NCBI RefSeq assembly: GCF_900069005.2
Contig: NZ_LN831279.1
Span: 456,305 to 520,304, forward strand
Direction: 5' to 3'
Source of the DNA: Paenibacillus sp. GM2
GTDB taxonomy: Bacteria; Bacillota; Bacilli; Paenibacillales; Paenibacillaceae
DNA length: 64,000 nt
Shown here: in pieces, positions 45,546 through 54,595 of the stretch
Layout of the letters: every line of letters starts with the position of its first letter
Position numbering within the stretch: the stretch's first letter is position 1
Program-made: the position numbers and the translations under genes
Notes under the pieces: generated by a model
The model's database searches: none
Seen by the model: only the letters and a program-made list of their open reading frames with translations
What the model was told of the DNA's origin: nothing

Positions 45546-45643
45546 TCTTAAAATATCGACATTTTTCTCTGGTCCTATCCAGAATATACCATATAGACAT
45601 ATATATTACTATATTTTACAGTAAAAAAATTCTATTATTTCCG
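45546..45643 (-). other. AT-rich promoter region of the cellulase operon
   Basis: This stretch is very AT-rich. On the minus strand TTTACT is followed after 16 bases by TATATG, a possible promoter, and another TATATT lies further on. No clean consensus is seen. No gene fits here. Confidence 0.4.
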
Positions 45644-45684
45644 AAAAACAGCCAGGATCCTGTTTTAATAGGATCGCTGGCTGC
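45644..45684 (-). terminator. Terminator after the globin-coupled transducer gene
   Basis: On the minus strand CAGCCAG, an inner stem with AGGATCC-type pairing and CTGGCTG are followed by TTTTTC. Confidence 0.8.
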
Positions 45685-45699
45685 TCGAAAAGAAGCAAA

Positions 45700-47448
45700 T
45701 TACGCTTGTTTGCTGCGCGCTTGCTGAATGATCTCCTGCTGAAGCTGGTCGAGCGTCTCAATCATAGTTTGTGAAACGAGCTCCAATTCCATGATCCGCT
45801 TGTCAGCCTGCACATGCTGGTTGGATTGTATATAATCCATAGCTTCATTTGCTAGATGATGAACACTTTCGTGCCGTTCCCCTAAAGAGCGGAAGGCGGA
45901 CAGGGAGGCCAGCCTAGGGTTGTCCTTGTTCTCCTTATGCCATTGAGTCAAGCGGCAAGGCTCTTGAATCTGGTTTCCTTGGTGATCGGCATGATTAAAG
46001 CCAAGTGCAGCATTGTATACCCACCAACGCAATAATAGATGATCTGTTTTCACGGTACGCAGTATTTGCGAATGGCTGAGCTGAGCGTTTATTTTAAGCG
46101 TTTTCAATCGTAAGGAGTCAACTTTGCGGCTTACCTCGTAAATATCCTTCCCCGTCGCGCTGGCGAATTGCTGAATTTCCTCCTGGTGACGCAGCAAAAT
46201 AGAGGTGCGTTCCGTAATATCGCTGGTTGCTGCGGCTTGTTGTTCAACAATGGAGGCCACGTTGGCCGTGTAATCACGGAAGCCCTCAATGCGTTCCATA
46301 ATCTGATCAAGACTGCCAAGCGCTTCGCTTGTTGTCTCTACGCGCTCAGCGATATGAGAACCCATCGACTTGGTCTCTTCTCCAATTTGTTTGGCCGTAT
46401 CCGTGAATGCTGTGATCACCCCGGTAATTTGTCCAACAGCCTCCTTAGTCTGTTCTGACAGCTTGCGTACCTCGCTCGCTACGACAGCGAAGCCAAGACC
46501 CTGCTCTCCGGCTCTGGCGGCTTCAATGGATGCATTCAAGGCCAGCAGATTGGTCTGATTGGCGACATTATTGATTACGTCGATAATATCCGTAATATGA
46601 TGAATCGATTGCAGAAATTGCTCGAAGTGCTGGCTGGAACGGGAGACATCCTGGGCCGTATCGGAGAAGTCCTGAAGCGCCTCTCGAACGGAATGCTCCA
46701 CTTGCTTGGCCTGTCTCATCATGTCCTCGGATTGATCGCTTAGCTGAACGGAATGATCCGCTACCTCTTGGATCGAAGCAGTCAGTTCCTGAGCCGCTGA
46801 GCTGATATTTGTCGTCTCCTGCAAGGATAGGTTCACGGAATCAATCAGCGGTTTTACTTTATCCATTTGAATCAATTCTTCGATGATCTGGCTGTTGGTC
46901 TCTATGTACTGGAAGTCGTGGGCTTCATTGTAGGCTTCAAGCACAAGCTGAGAATCCAGCATCAGTACGCGCTGCAAGGAGATGATAATCTCGGCGACTT
47001 CGCTGGCCCTTGAGAACTTGCGGACGATAGCCGGAATGAGAATCTCGTAAATTCTTGTATAAGCCCCGATAAACCATTCAGGCGACAGCTTGATTCGGTT
47101 ATGGACAAAGCCGATTTTTTTACGGGAAATGACATATTCTTCGTTAAACTCTACTCTCGGGATTGATTTCAGATATTCAACAAATGTCTTTGACAGGCGT
47201 TCTCTTGTGCTGTGATCTTTAATGATTTGCAGCATTTCGGGGATTTGGAACAGTATATCGTAATTGCTATCGGTAATGGGCTTGGCCAGATTATCAATTA
47301 ATTCGGTAAGCTTGCGCAGATTGTTCAGATCTGACTGACTGATTTGCAGGAAGTATAACTTCTGTTGAAGCGCTTGCACAGAGGTGAGTTCGGATTCGGA
47401 AAGAGCCACTGGCGCCCCGGAATCTGTTTTATGGCGCATACGGAACAT
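45700..47448 (-). CDS. Globin-coupled aerotaxis transducer with C-terminal CZB-like zinc domain
   Basis: A 582-residue cytoplasmic chemotaxis transducer. Residues 1-185 are a HemAT-type sensor globin, with the likely proximal haem ligand His116 in [12 protein letters not shown]. Residues about 200-455 form the chemotaxis signalling domain, tip [21 protein letters not shown]. Residues about 465-545 form an extra domain with His470 ([11 protein letters not shown]), Cys498 (EPCRLTQWH) and His526 and His530 (RHESVHH). The His-Cys-His-His spacing matches the CZB zinc-binding domain. Known HemAT proteins (about 430 residues) end before this. No membrane segment. AGAGG precedes the ATG. Confidence 0.88.
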   Translation of the reverse strand: MFRMRHKTDSGAPVALSESELTSVQALQQKLYFLQISQSDLNNLRKLTELIDNLAKPITDSNYDILFQIPEMLQIIKDHSTRERLSKTFVEYLKSIPRVEFNEEYVISRKKIGFVHNRIKLSPEWFIGAYTRIYEILIPAIVRKFSRASEVAEIIISLQRVLMLDSQLVLEAYNEAHDFQYIETNSQIIEELIQMDKVKPLIDSVNLSLQETTNISSAAQELTASIQEVADHSVQLSDQSEDMMRQAKQVEHSVREALQDFSDTAQDVSRSSQHFEQFLQSIHHITDIIDVINNVANQTNLLALNASIEAARAGEQGLGFAVVASEVRKLSEQTKEAVGQITGVITAFTDTAKQIGEETKSMGSHIAERVETTSEALGSLDQIMERIEGFRDYTANVASIVEQQAAATSDITERTSILLRHQEEIQQFASATGKDIYEVSRKVDSLRLKTLKINAQLSHSQILRTVKTDHLLLRWWVYNAALGFNHADHQGNQIQEPCRLTQWHKENKDNPRLASLSAFRSLGERHESVHHLANEAMDYIQSNQHVQADKRIMELELVSQTMIETLDQLQQEIIQQARSKQA

Positions 47449-47585
47449 GGTAATAACCTCTTTTCATATGTATTTTAGTAGGATTCCTGTTTTTTCTTCT
47501 GCTGGGATAAATTTCTGGATATCGCATAGAAAAGAAGATACTCACCTCATTATGGCAAGCATCCTCTCTTAGCAATCGTTGATTG

Positions 47586-47990
47586 TTATTCGGCCGCTTT
47601 GTTATTTTGCTGTCTAAGCAAATCGCGTATTTCTGTGAGCAAGACTTCTTCATTCGAGGGTTTAGGAGCTTCCTCCGCAGCGGGTTTGGCCTCTTCTTTG
47701 CGTTTGAATTTATTAATAGCCTTGATGAAGAGGAAGATAGCTGCTGAGATAATCAGAAAATCAATGACTGTCTGTAGGAATACGCCATAAGCCAGTTCTG
47801 CATCCCCAACCGTAAGCACCAATCCGGATAAGTTGACGCCTCCAAGAAGCATACCCACCAGCGGCATAATAACATCACTGACGAGAGAAGCGACAATTTT
47901 GCCAAAAGCGCCACCGATGACAACCCCGACAGCCAAATCAAGTACATTGCCTTTAAGCGCAAATTCTTTAAATTCTTTGAGTATACCCAT
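47586..47990 (-). CDS. mscL: Large-conductance mechanosensitive channel
   Basis: A 134-residue homopentameric tension-gated channel that vents solutes on osmotic downshock. The N-terminal block [23 protein letters not shown]-type start is diagnostic ([20 protein letters not shown]). The second membrane segment is [16 protein letters not shown]. The C-terminal helix is charged and slightly long. AGGTG precedes the ATG. Single gene. Confidence 0.95.
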   Translation of the reverse strand: MGILKEFKEFALKGNVLDLAVGVVIGGAFGKIVASLVSDVIMPLVGMLLGGVNLSGLVLTVGDAELAYGVFLQTVIDFLIISAAIFLFIKAINKFKRKEEAKPAAEEAPKPSNEEVLLTEIRDLLRQQNNKAAE

Positions 47991-48165
47991 TTATTCACCT
48001 GCTTGTGTAAAAATAATGATTCCTTTTTAAGAATCCATCTTTGGTAATATATCAATAAATGTTGGATTATGCAAGAATACTGGAATAGTAGGAGATTAAT
48101 AATATTGAATATTTATTCATATAATAGTATTATAATTCAAAAATATAAAAGGGAGTGAACTCAAA

Positions 48166-48939
48166 ATGGATAGCAGATCGATTGAGGAATTATCCTTGAA
48201 TCATTGGCCGTCGTTATCGACGTTAGTGTATGATGGCTGGTTGCTGCGGTTCGCGAATGGTTATACGAAGCGGGCTAATTCGATAAGCCCGATCTATGGT
48301 TCAACCTATGATCTTCAGCGGAAAATGGATGATTGCGAGAAAATGTATAGGGATCAACGGCTTCCTGTAATTTATAAAATAACTCCATTTGTGCATCCGG
48401 TGAATTTGGACGAAGTGCTAGGGGAGCGGGGATATTCGCAGCTGGATATAACCAGTGTTCAGGTGCTCGATCTGGAGCATGTCAGGCAGCCGCAACTGCA
48501 AGGGGTGAAGGTAAGCGAAGAGGCTGACCCGGCGTGGATTCATGCTTTTTGTGCGATAAATCGGGTTAAGGAAGAACACAAAGCGACGATGGTCACCATG
48601 CTGGGCAATATCAAGGCTCGTAAGGCCTTGATCAGCTTATATGCTGATGGCAGAGCCATAGCTTGCGGCTGCGGAGTGCTCGAGCGGGGATATATGGGAT
48701 TGTTCGATATTGTTACGGACCCCGTTTACCGCAATCAGGGTTATGCGGAACAGATGATTCTTCATTTATTGCAATGGGGCAAGCAGCATGGAGCCAGACA
48801 CAGCTATTTAGCGGTGGTCGCAAATAATGCGCCTGCCCGGCGGCTTTATGAGAAGCTCGGGTACACGGAGATTTATCGGTATTGGTATAGGGTGAAGGGG
48901 ATGGGAGAACGGGCAACTCATCGTTATATCCAAAAATAA
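48166..48939 (+). CDS. GNAT family N-acetyltransferase
   Basis: A 257-residue acetyltransferase. The C-terminal half holds the GNAT fold: GLFDIVTDPVYRNQGYAEQM is motif A with the acetyl-CoA loop (RNQGYA), and ARRLYEKLGYTEIYRYWY is motif B. The N-terminal half (STLVYDGWLLRFANGYTKRAN) is a second, non-catalytic half typical of a Bacillus subgroup. GGGAGTGA precedes the ATG. Substrate unknown. The last 16 bases overlap the convergent unknown gene. Confidence 0.85.
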   Translation: MDSRSIEELSLNHWPSLSTLVYDGWLLRFANGYTKRANSISPIYGSTYDLQRKMDDCEKMYRDQRLPVIYKITPFVHPVNLDEVLGERGYSQLDITSVQVLDLEHVRQPQLQGVKVSEEADPAWIHAFCAINRVKEEHKATMVTMLGNIKARKALISLYADGRAIACGCGVLERGYMGLFDIVTDPVYRNQGYAEQMILHLLQWGKQHGARHSYLAVVANNAPARRLYEKLGYTEIYRYWYRVKGMGERATHRYIQK

Positions 48940-49373
48940 AAACCTTTTATAGCATTGTCAATTGAGGCTTGGGAGTTTGTTGCAAGTAGTATCCCACTTA
49001 CGGCTTCTTCCAAAGTATTACAGGTTTCCCGTTGATGCTCCGGAGCGCATGTTCCTTTAAATGTTTTATATTGATAGCCTTCTGATTCTATTTTGTTTTC
49101 TTCAATGAAGTATGTATTTAACCATGCGCTTTTTTTAAGATCGGGAAAAGTTTGCGTCACAATATATTCGACATCCGTACTTTCTTCCAAAAAGGCTGCT
49201 TCAAGCTCTTTCATTTTTTGCTTATTGATGATCTCAATTTCATCTGCAGCAATGATTAAATCTCCATTTTGAGAAGCTGACTGTCTTTTTCTCATTCTAT
49301 CGATTTCGATTCTGCGTAGATCTTCCCATGCTCTTATATTTGTATATATTTCAACTGAGTCTTTCATTCCCAT
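48924..49373 (-). CDS. Hypothetical protein
   Basis: I do not recognise this 149-residue protein. It is charged, with a helical N-terminal half (DLRRIEIDRMRKRQ, then EIEIINKQKMKELEAAFLEE). The C-terminal half has two cysteines (GTCAPEHQRETCNT). No signal peptide or membrane segment is visible. GGAGG lies nine bases before the ATG. It converges with and slightly overlaps the GNAT gene. Confidence 0.6.
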   Translation of the reverse strand: MGMKDSVEIYTNIRAWEDLRRIEIDRMRKRQSASQNGDLIIAADEIEIINKQKMKELEAAFLEESTDVEYIVTQTFPDLKKSAWLNTYFIEENKIESEGYQYKTFKGTCAPEHQRETCNTLEEAVSGILLATNSQASIDNAIKGFYFWI

Positions 49374-49397
49374 CCGATGTATCCTCCTATTAATCAG

Positions 49398-49423
49398 GCC
49401 CTCCGGAAATCCGAAGGGCCTAA
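49398..49423 (-). terminator. Stem after the L25/Ctc gene
   Basis: On the minus strand GGCCCTTCGG and CCGGAGGGCC form a strong stem. No T run follows, so efficiency is uncertain. Confidence 0.5.
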
Positions 49424-49449
49424 GAGATGAATCAAATTCCTAATATATA

Positions 49450-50034
49450 TTAAGCTTCGACGGTCGCCTCGATATCCTCTGCTTGAACCTTCGGGGTTAC
49501 TACCGAGACAAGCAGCTCATTTGTGGCCGAGATCAGGACGAGCCCATCCGGAAGCTCAATGTCGCCAACGTGAATGGAATCCCCAATTTCAAGATGGCTG
49601 ATATCTACGATAATCGAACCCGGAATCTTGTCCGGGAAGGATTCGATTTCAATAAAGGTACTTTGGGTTTGGACGATTCCGCCCAGCTTTGTACCTCTCG
49701 GAGTACCAGCGAACTCGATGTTGACCTTGGTCCGTACGAGTTCATCCTTCTTGACACGCAGGAAATCCACATGAATATATTCCTGTGTTACCGGATCGCG
49801 CTGAATCGCCTCCAGAAGAACAGGAATCGAGTCATGATTTTCAAGATTCAGTTCAATAATACCGCCACTGCCTCGTCTTATCCATTTTCCGAATTCCTTC
49901 GTGGACAAATGGATGTTCTGATTTTCTGTGCCAGATCCGAATACAACAGCAGGAAGCCGCCCTGAATTCCTCAGTCGCTTCAATCCCGTTCGATTCATTG
50001 GTATACGTTCTTCAACTTGAAAACATGTTCTCAT
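49450..50034 (-). CDS. 50S ribosomal protein L25 / general stress protein Ctc
   Basis: A 194-residue protein that binds 5S rRNA, with the L25 domain at the N terminus and the TL5-type C-terminal beta domain. Family features are RNSGRLPAVVFG, LLEAIQRDPVTQEYIHVDF and LEIGDSIHVGDIELPDGL. The C-terminal tail is short and acidic. The very N terminus (MRTCFQVEERIPMNRT) is slightly unusual. In B. subtilis ctc is a SigB stress gene; I could not confirm a SigB promoter here. Confidence 0.92.
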   Translation of the reverse strand: MRTCFQVEERIPMNRTGLKRLRNSGRLPAVVFGSGTENQNIHLSTKEFGKWIRRGSGGIIELNLENHDSIPVLLEAIQRDPVTQEYIHVDFLRVKKDELVRTKVNIEFAGTPRGTKLGGIVQTQSTFIEIESFPDKIPGSIIVDISHLEIGDSIHVGDIELPDGLVLISATNELLVSVVTPKVQAEDIEATVEA

Positions 50035-50348
50035 TATACTACACTCCTCTGAAATAGTTGGTATTCAATGCCCTCAAAATCTATCGTCTATATGACTACG
50101 GATTTCGCCCCCCGTAGCTGGGGAAGCATGAGCACCATCACATCACCCTCCTTAATACATTTAATGTAAAAAGTCGTATAAATACGCGCTAAGGCACTTC
50201 GTTCTCAGCGGAACGAAATGCCTTATTAATAGGTACGATAACATAGAAAAATGGTTCTGTCGACCACATACTGGTTTAATATGGAATTTTTCGGCTGCCG
50301 GTTTTCATTCGTTCAAATTTTTGCTAATATGAAAGCATTAGTGCTGTA

Positions 50349-50421
50349 TGTGACTGGCGAAGCAAGTGGAATTAACCACGAGGGAGCATGCGGCTGATAA
50401 ACGATTCCGTTCGCCTGGGGA
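50349..50421 (+). promoter_or_regulatory. ZTP (pfl) riboswitch upstream of folD
   Basis: The class consensus is clear: TGACTGGCGAAG, then GTGGAATTAACCAC, GAGGGAGC, and CCGTTCGCCTGGG at the end. It binds ZTP/ZMP, which build up when 10-formyl-THF is short, and turns on one-carbon genes. It lies 110 bases before folD. Confidence 0.95.
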
Positions 50422-50482
50422 AAAGTATCTTCGATTGTCTCGTCCATTTGACGGGGCGCTCGTGGATGCTTTTTTTGCTTTT
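50422..50482 (+). terminator. Expression platform of the ZTP riboswitch
   Basis: CTCGTGG (50459-50465) is followed shortly by a run of seven T. Its perfect partner CCACGAG (50376-50382) lies inside the aptamer, overlapping the CCAC arm of the GTGG-CCAC hairpin. So terminator formation and the folded aptamer compete directly. A local CGTC-GACG stem also lies before the T run. Confidence 0.65.
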
Positions 50483-50535
50483 TTGTCAGTAAGTAGATGG
50501 ATTTGTCCAATAAAATGATGGAGAGGATGTTTGGA

Positions 50536-51399
50536 ATGACATTGCTTATGAAAGCAAAAGTGGCGGCGGATCAAGTATATGAGACGATTCGGGCCAAGGT
50601 GGAGGAACTGAAAACCAAGGGGATTCAGCCACGTATGGCAACGATTTTGGTTGAAGGAGACCCGGCCTCTGCCTATTATGCCAAAGTCAAGCAGAAGATC
50701 GCCGAGAAACTGGGCGTTCAGTTTACACTTTATAATTTGCATGCCGAGGTCACGGAAGCAGAGGTGCTGCAGCTGGTTGCGGAGTTGAATCAGGATACGA
50801 AGGTACATGGGATTATGTTGGAGCTTCCTTTGCCCAAGCCAATTTCTGCCGCAAAAATCGAGCAGGCGATTTCACCACAAAAGGACGTGGACGGCGTGAC
50901 ACCGGCGAATAAATGGGCCGCGATGACTGGTGAAGCCGGACTTTATCCTGCTACACCCCAGGCTTGCATCAAGCTGCTTAAGCATTATGGGTATAGCCTG
51001 GCAGGCAAGAACGTTACTCTGGTTGGCCGGGGGCAAACGGTTGGAATGCCGCTATTTCATTTATTGCAGCGGGAGAATGCCACTGTGACCGTATGTCATT
51101 CGCGTACCCCGCACATCGCCTCGCATTTAAGTCATGCCGAGATTGCTTTTGTGGCCGTTGGACGGCCTGAAGTAGTGAACCAGCAAATGGTGCATGCAGA
51201 CCTGGTTGTTATTGATGCAGGGATTAACGAAGCGGAGGATGGAAAAATGGTCGGGGATGTCGCGGCTGATGTAGCTGACCACGTTCAAGCGATATCGCCT
51301 GTACCGGGCGGTGTAGGTACATTAACGACCGCTATTTTGTATGAGAATCTGCTGAAGGCGATAGAGATTCAACGGGAGGAGGCTGGCAAGCATGAGTGA
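50536..51399 (+). CDS. folD: Methylenetetrahydrofolate dehydrogenase / methenyl-THF cyclohydrolase
   Basis: FolD interconverts methylene-, methenyl- and 10-formyl-tetrahydrofolate. The 287 residues carry the family blocks ASAYYAKVKQKIAEKLG (with the catalytic lysine), MLELPLPKPI, DVDGVTP and PVPGGVGTLTTA. The NADP motif is GRGQTVGMPL; GRSxxVG is usual, and the Gln in place of Ser is a small variation. ATG 50536 has GGAGAGG nine bases upstream; the frame back to 50497 is not used. It overlaps the broken fchA by eight bases. Confidence 0.95.
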   Translation: MTLLMKAKVAADQVYETIRAKVEELKTKGIQPRMATILVEGDPASAYYAKVKQKIAEKLGVQFTLYNLHAEVTEAEVLQLVAELNQDTKVHGIMLELPLPKPISAAKIEQAISPQKDVDGVTPANKWAAMTGEAGLYPATPQACIKLLKHYGYSLAGKNVTLVGRGQTVGMPLFHLLQRENATVTVCHSRTPHIASHLSHAEIAFVAVGRPEVVNQQMVHADLVVIDAGINEAEDGKMVGDVAADVADHVQAISPVPGGVGTLTTAILYENLLKAIEIQREEAGKHE

Positions 51400-51965
51400 A
51401 ATTACATGGCAGGATTCCATTGAGAGCTTCGTAAGCAAAGCCAGCAGTTCCAGCCCCCCCCCGGGTGGGGGCAGCGTAGCAGCGCTGGTCGCAGTACTTG
51501 GCACCGCAATGACCTCGATGGTGGGCAATGAATCGCTTAAATGAGGAGTGCAGGGAGTTATTTGATGGCGATATCGCATCTTTTAACAACTATATGTCCG
51601 CTTTGAAGCTGCCGAAGGAGACGGAGGCCGAGAAGCTGGCCCGTAAGCAAGCGATCTATGAAGCTGCGATCAACGCGATCGAAGTTCCGGTTCAGCTTAT
51701 GGAAGTGTGCAGGACCGGTATAGAATGTGCTTATAGCATCGCAGAGAGCTCGAACAAAAATGTCATCTCCGATCTCGGCATCAGCGCCATTTTGTTCGAA
51801 GCAGCCGCTCAATCGGCTTTACTGACCGTTGAGATCAATTTAGCCTCGCTGAAGGATCTGGAATTGAAGCAGCAGTATGCCGATAAGGTGTCCACATTAA
51901 TGCAGCAAATCAGCGATTTGAAGAATAAAGCGTCGCGAATTATTCAGGATCGAATCGAGGGTTGA
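51392..51965 (+). pseudogene. fchA: Formimidoyltetrahydrofolate cyclodeaminase family gene, disrupted
   Basis: From ATG 51392, overlapping folD, 49 codons encode the start of a cyclodeaminase (ITWQDSIESFVSKASSSSP, then GGGSVAALVAVLGTAMTSMVGN). The frame then ends at a TGA near 51541. The rest of the family (ECRELFDGDIASFNNYMSAL to the end) continues in another frame from about 51528. Between MVGN and RLNEECREL about 20-25 residues are missing compared with the family. So a small deletion with frame change broke the gene. The remaining 145-residue open frame looks intact but lacks the N-terminal part. Confidence 0.75.
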
Positions 51966-52003
51966 CCCTTTAGAGCGGCCCAGTCAGGCTCGCGAATTTG
52001 CGG

Positions 52004-52056
52004 CTGCCTTCCCCTGGCGTGGCGTAAGGGGAGCAGTCCTTTTTAGTCTTTTTTTG
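52004..52056 (+). terminator. Terminator after the folD transcript
   Basis: CTGCCTTCCCCT and AGGGGAGCAG form a stem across a short loop, followed by CCTTTTTAGTCTTTTTTT. Confidence 0.75.
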
Positions 52057-52057
52057 G

Positions 52058-52130
52058 GGTTGCCTTTTTGGTTGCTTTTAGGTTGCCTTTAGGTTGTCTT
52101 TTGGGCTGCCTGGGTGGGGCGCCCAGTCTG
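52058..52130 (+). repeat. Short G/T-rich repeat tract
   Basis: Loose copies of GGTTGCCTTT follow the terminator and lead towards the repeat element at 52150. This mirrors the longer T/G-rich tract ahead of copy A at 16153. Confidence 0.5.
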
Positions 52131-52149
52131 GGTTCCCTGCCTTCAGTAC

Positions 52150-52336
52150 ACTAACGGAAGCCACAGCCCTTATTTCGAAGATTTCAGCCATTATACAGAT
52201 TTAACGGAAATCTGTGCCGCTATTACCTGCCGATTAGCTACAATTCACAATAAATCCCCTTAATAAGGTCGTTCATTTCCGTTAGATTTTCCAAAGCTGC
52301 TTTTTCGACCCAATAGCGTCCCTCATTTCCGTTAGA
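52150..52336. repeat. Dispersed intergenic repeat element, copy B
   Basis: Four units in the same two-and-two inverted layout as 16153-16338. Forward units begin CTAACGGAA and TTTAACGGAA; reverse units end TCATTTCCGTTAG. Shared blocks include CCGCTATT and TTAATAAGGTCG. The two copies are about 70-75 percent identical by eye over their full length. No ORF. Confidence 0.85.
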
Positions 52337-52502
52337 ACTTAAACCAACTAGACCCACTCATCAGCTGCAACATTTTGGCGTCTGTATATCGATAGTAGCA
52401 AGCATGTGATCCTAAGGTGAATGTCCCATACCATATTCTGTGTGTCGTAATCAGAAAAATGCTTTGTGTACCTTGATGAAATCATAAAAAAGAGGGCGAA
52501 TC
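52337..52502. other. Gap before the AraC-family gene
   Basis: About 165 bases after the repeat element and beyond the 3' end of the minus-strand AraC gene. A weak T-rich stretch is present (plus strand). I see no gene or strong hairpin. Confidence 0.4.
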
Positions 52503-53417
52503 TTAATCCGCTCTCTTTTTAATCGGTACATACAAATCCACCTTGCATTTACCTTCAGGATCGGTGGCCGGGTCGTTCTTGCAGAACTCCAGACACGGCC
52601 TCTCATCAGGCTCGTATTCGCTGTTCGGAAGCCATTGCGCAAATATACTCTGGTAGGTGATTCCGAGCTTATCAGGTGTATCATAGAACTGGAACAAAGC
52701 GTTCAGTCCGCCAGGCAGCCGCTTGAAGCTAATGCCAACCCGCTCTTGCTTCTTGAAATGAGCGGGCAAGGTGACGCAAGCATCATAACGGCAAGCGAAT
52801 TCGTCTACGGCACCCGGATCATCCAGAGAAATTCCGATAAAATATTGATCGGCAGGAGAGAGGCTATGTTCACTTGCCCAGCTCCCAATTTGAGCCCATG
52901 CATAATGGGTGTCCAGATAGCTGCCGACATGTCTTGCATAAGCTACCTCATACTCGGGTAATTCTTTGACAGATATATTCATATTCCAGATCCTCCTAAA
53001 AAAGCTGCTTTCGTTACTTCTATAGTAACTAAGAGGAGCTGTGATCTCTGCCGGAATATTGCTGGAATCTTGCGAGAAATTGCGATGTTTATAGTCGGCT
53101 CTTATCTCGCTAGGGGTCTTGTTATAGTATCTCTTAAAGGCCGAATTAAAGGTAGTAATCGAGTCGAATCCGCAAAGCTGGGCGATATCCGTAACGCTTG
53201 TAGTAGTGCTAGTCAAGTACTGGATCGCTTTAAGCAGACGTATCTCGTTGACATAGGCAATAGGCGTCTTGCCCACCATCGAAGTGAAAATTCTGCTGAA
53301 ATGATACTTCGAGAAGTTGGCGTATTCCGCGAGTTCATCCAGCGTCAGCTTGCGATCGCTATGATCCTTAATGTATTGAACAACCTGGTTCATTCTTTCT
53401 AAATAATCATGATTCAT
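52503..53417 (-). CDS. AraC-family regulator with GyrI-like effector domain
   Basis: A 304-residue regulator. The N-terminal 105 residues are two helix-turn-helix units of the AraC/Rob type (LTLDELAEYANFSKYHFSRIF and, after it, VTDIAQLCGFDSITTFNSAFKR). Residues about 145-304 are a GyrI-like small-molecule-binding domain (VKELPEYEVAYARHVGSYLD at its start). Regulators of this layout often respond to drugs or other hydrophobic ligands. Ligand unknown. Single gene. Confidence 0.9.
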   Translation of the reverse strand: MNHDYLERMNQVVQYIKDHSDRKLTLDELAEYANFSKYHFSRIFTSMVGKTPIAYVNEIRLLKAIQYLTSTTTSVTDIAQLCGFDSITTFNSAFKRYYNKTPSEIRADYKHRNFSQDSSNIPAEITAPLSYYRSNESSFFRRIWNMNISVKELPEYEVAYARHVGSYLDTHYAWAQIGSWASEHSLSPADQYFIGISLDDPGAVDEFACRYDACVTLPAHFKKQERVGISFKRLPGGLNALFQFYDTPDKLGITYQSIFAQWLPNSEYEPDERPCLEFCKNDPATDPEGKCKVDLYVPIKKRAD

Positions 53418-53497
53418 CGTCGTTATTCCTTTAGATATAATTGCAGGGCAGGGGCAAACTTATAAATCAGTTTCATAAATAAGATCAGCGCTGATTT

Positions 53498-53635
53498 TCA
53501 GCTCTTTACTAAAAATGATGTAAATAAGGAGCTGCCTGGCCCGGCGGGCGTAGCGCCAGCATCATTCCCTATGCAAAATGTACCGTCCTTGTGAAATTCA
53601 AGAACAGCCAGAATCAACTCAGATGACATTTTCAT
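53498..53635 (-). CDS. Possible short gene or fragment
   Basis: A 45-codon minus-strand frame starts at an ATG at 53635 and ends at 53498. Its product (begins MKMSSELILAVLEFHKDG, contains GNDAGATPAGPGSS) has normal composition for a protein. There is no strong ribosome site. It lies between the pentapeptide gene and the AraC gene. It may be a remnant; I do not recognise it. Confidence 0.25.
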   Translation of the reverse strand: MKMSSELILAVLEFHKDGTFCIGNDAGATPAGPGSSLFTSFLVKS

Positions 53636-53649
53636 CAGGATGGACTGCG

Positions 53650-54456
53650 TCAACTCAACCAATGATCAGGAACCCTTAAGTCATGAGGTAATCGGGTGTC
53701 TTGATTGCCTTTTGCGGAATTCACCTGAGCTTGACTCAGGAAAATACATCCGATCAGATTAGCCCCCGATAAATCAGCATCTCGCAAGTCGGCGCCGATG
53801 AAATCTGCTTTTCTTAGGTCAGCATTGTTCAGATTAGCCGCTATCAATAATGCGCCCCTCAAATTCATACCTTGCAGATTAGCCTCCTTCAGATTAGCCC
53901 CAATAAGATCGCGGTGTGACATGTTGTCCTGGCTGCGCTGAACATGTTCTGTGCGAACAAGTTCACTGGTATGTATGAGCAGAGGATTCACCATTGCGCG
54001 ATGGCTGGATATATCGAGGTTCAGAATCTCCGCCGGGCTAAGTCTGGTTAAAGATAAAGTCAGCTCATAGATATTCAACAGCTCGTTCTTAATGGTGCGT
54101 GTTTCCGCCAAGTCCAAGGCTTGATTTAAATAGTAGAGCATCTCGTGCAATTGTTGAACAATGGGGAATACCGCATACATTTCTGTGGATAGCACCGTGC
54201 TATCTCTCCAGTCCCTGCCTTTGTAGATCTCCTGCGAGACATGCTGTCCTGCACCAAAGCATTCATAGGCAACACATCCGCGAAATCCTTTGTCTCGCAA
54301 ATGCTCGTGAATGCCGCAGCGATGATCAGCCCCCAGGTTGCGGCAAGGAACCCCATCTGCTTTGCTATATGCAAAATCCGCAGATTTTGCGTACGGTAAG
54401 GCCACACAACATAATCCAAAGCATTGTTCACAATTAGAATATAGATTGCGGTTCAT
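53650..54456 (-). CDS. Pentapeptide repeat protein with cysteine-rich N terminus
   Basis: A 268-residue protein in two parts. Residues 1-75 have eight cysteines ([34 protein letters not shown]), probably a metal- or cluster-binding domain. Residues about 175-245 are pentapeptide repeats of the A(D/N)LXX type ([20 protein letters not shown]). The middle is helical. ATG 54456 has AGGAAG eight bases upstream. Pentapeptide proteins sometimes protect gyrase from quinolones, but the repeat count here is small. Function unknown. Confidence 0.8.
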   Translation of the reverse strand: MNRNLYSNCEQCFGLCCVALPYAKSADFAYSKADGVPCRNLGADHRCGIHEHLRDKGFRGCVAYECFGAGQHVSQEIYKGRDWRDSTVLSTEMYAVFPIVQQLHEMLYYLNQALDLAETRTIKNELLNIYELTLSLTRLSPAEILNLDISSHRAMVNPLLIHTSELVRTEHVQRSQDNMSHRDLIGANLKEANLQGMNLRGALLIAANLNNADLRKADFIGADLRDADLSGANLIGCIFLSQAQVNSAKGNQDTRLPHDLRVPDHWLS

Positions 54457-54595
54457 GAAGAACACTTCCTAGTTAAAATTTACACTACTATTGTAATGGA
54501 ATATTTTATTCCCACCAATGCTTTTTCTCGATATTCCTGCATCCTACAATTTGGCGTTTCCAGGGACGGTGATTTTAATATCATTAATCGAACCT

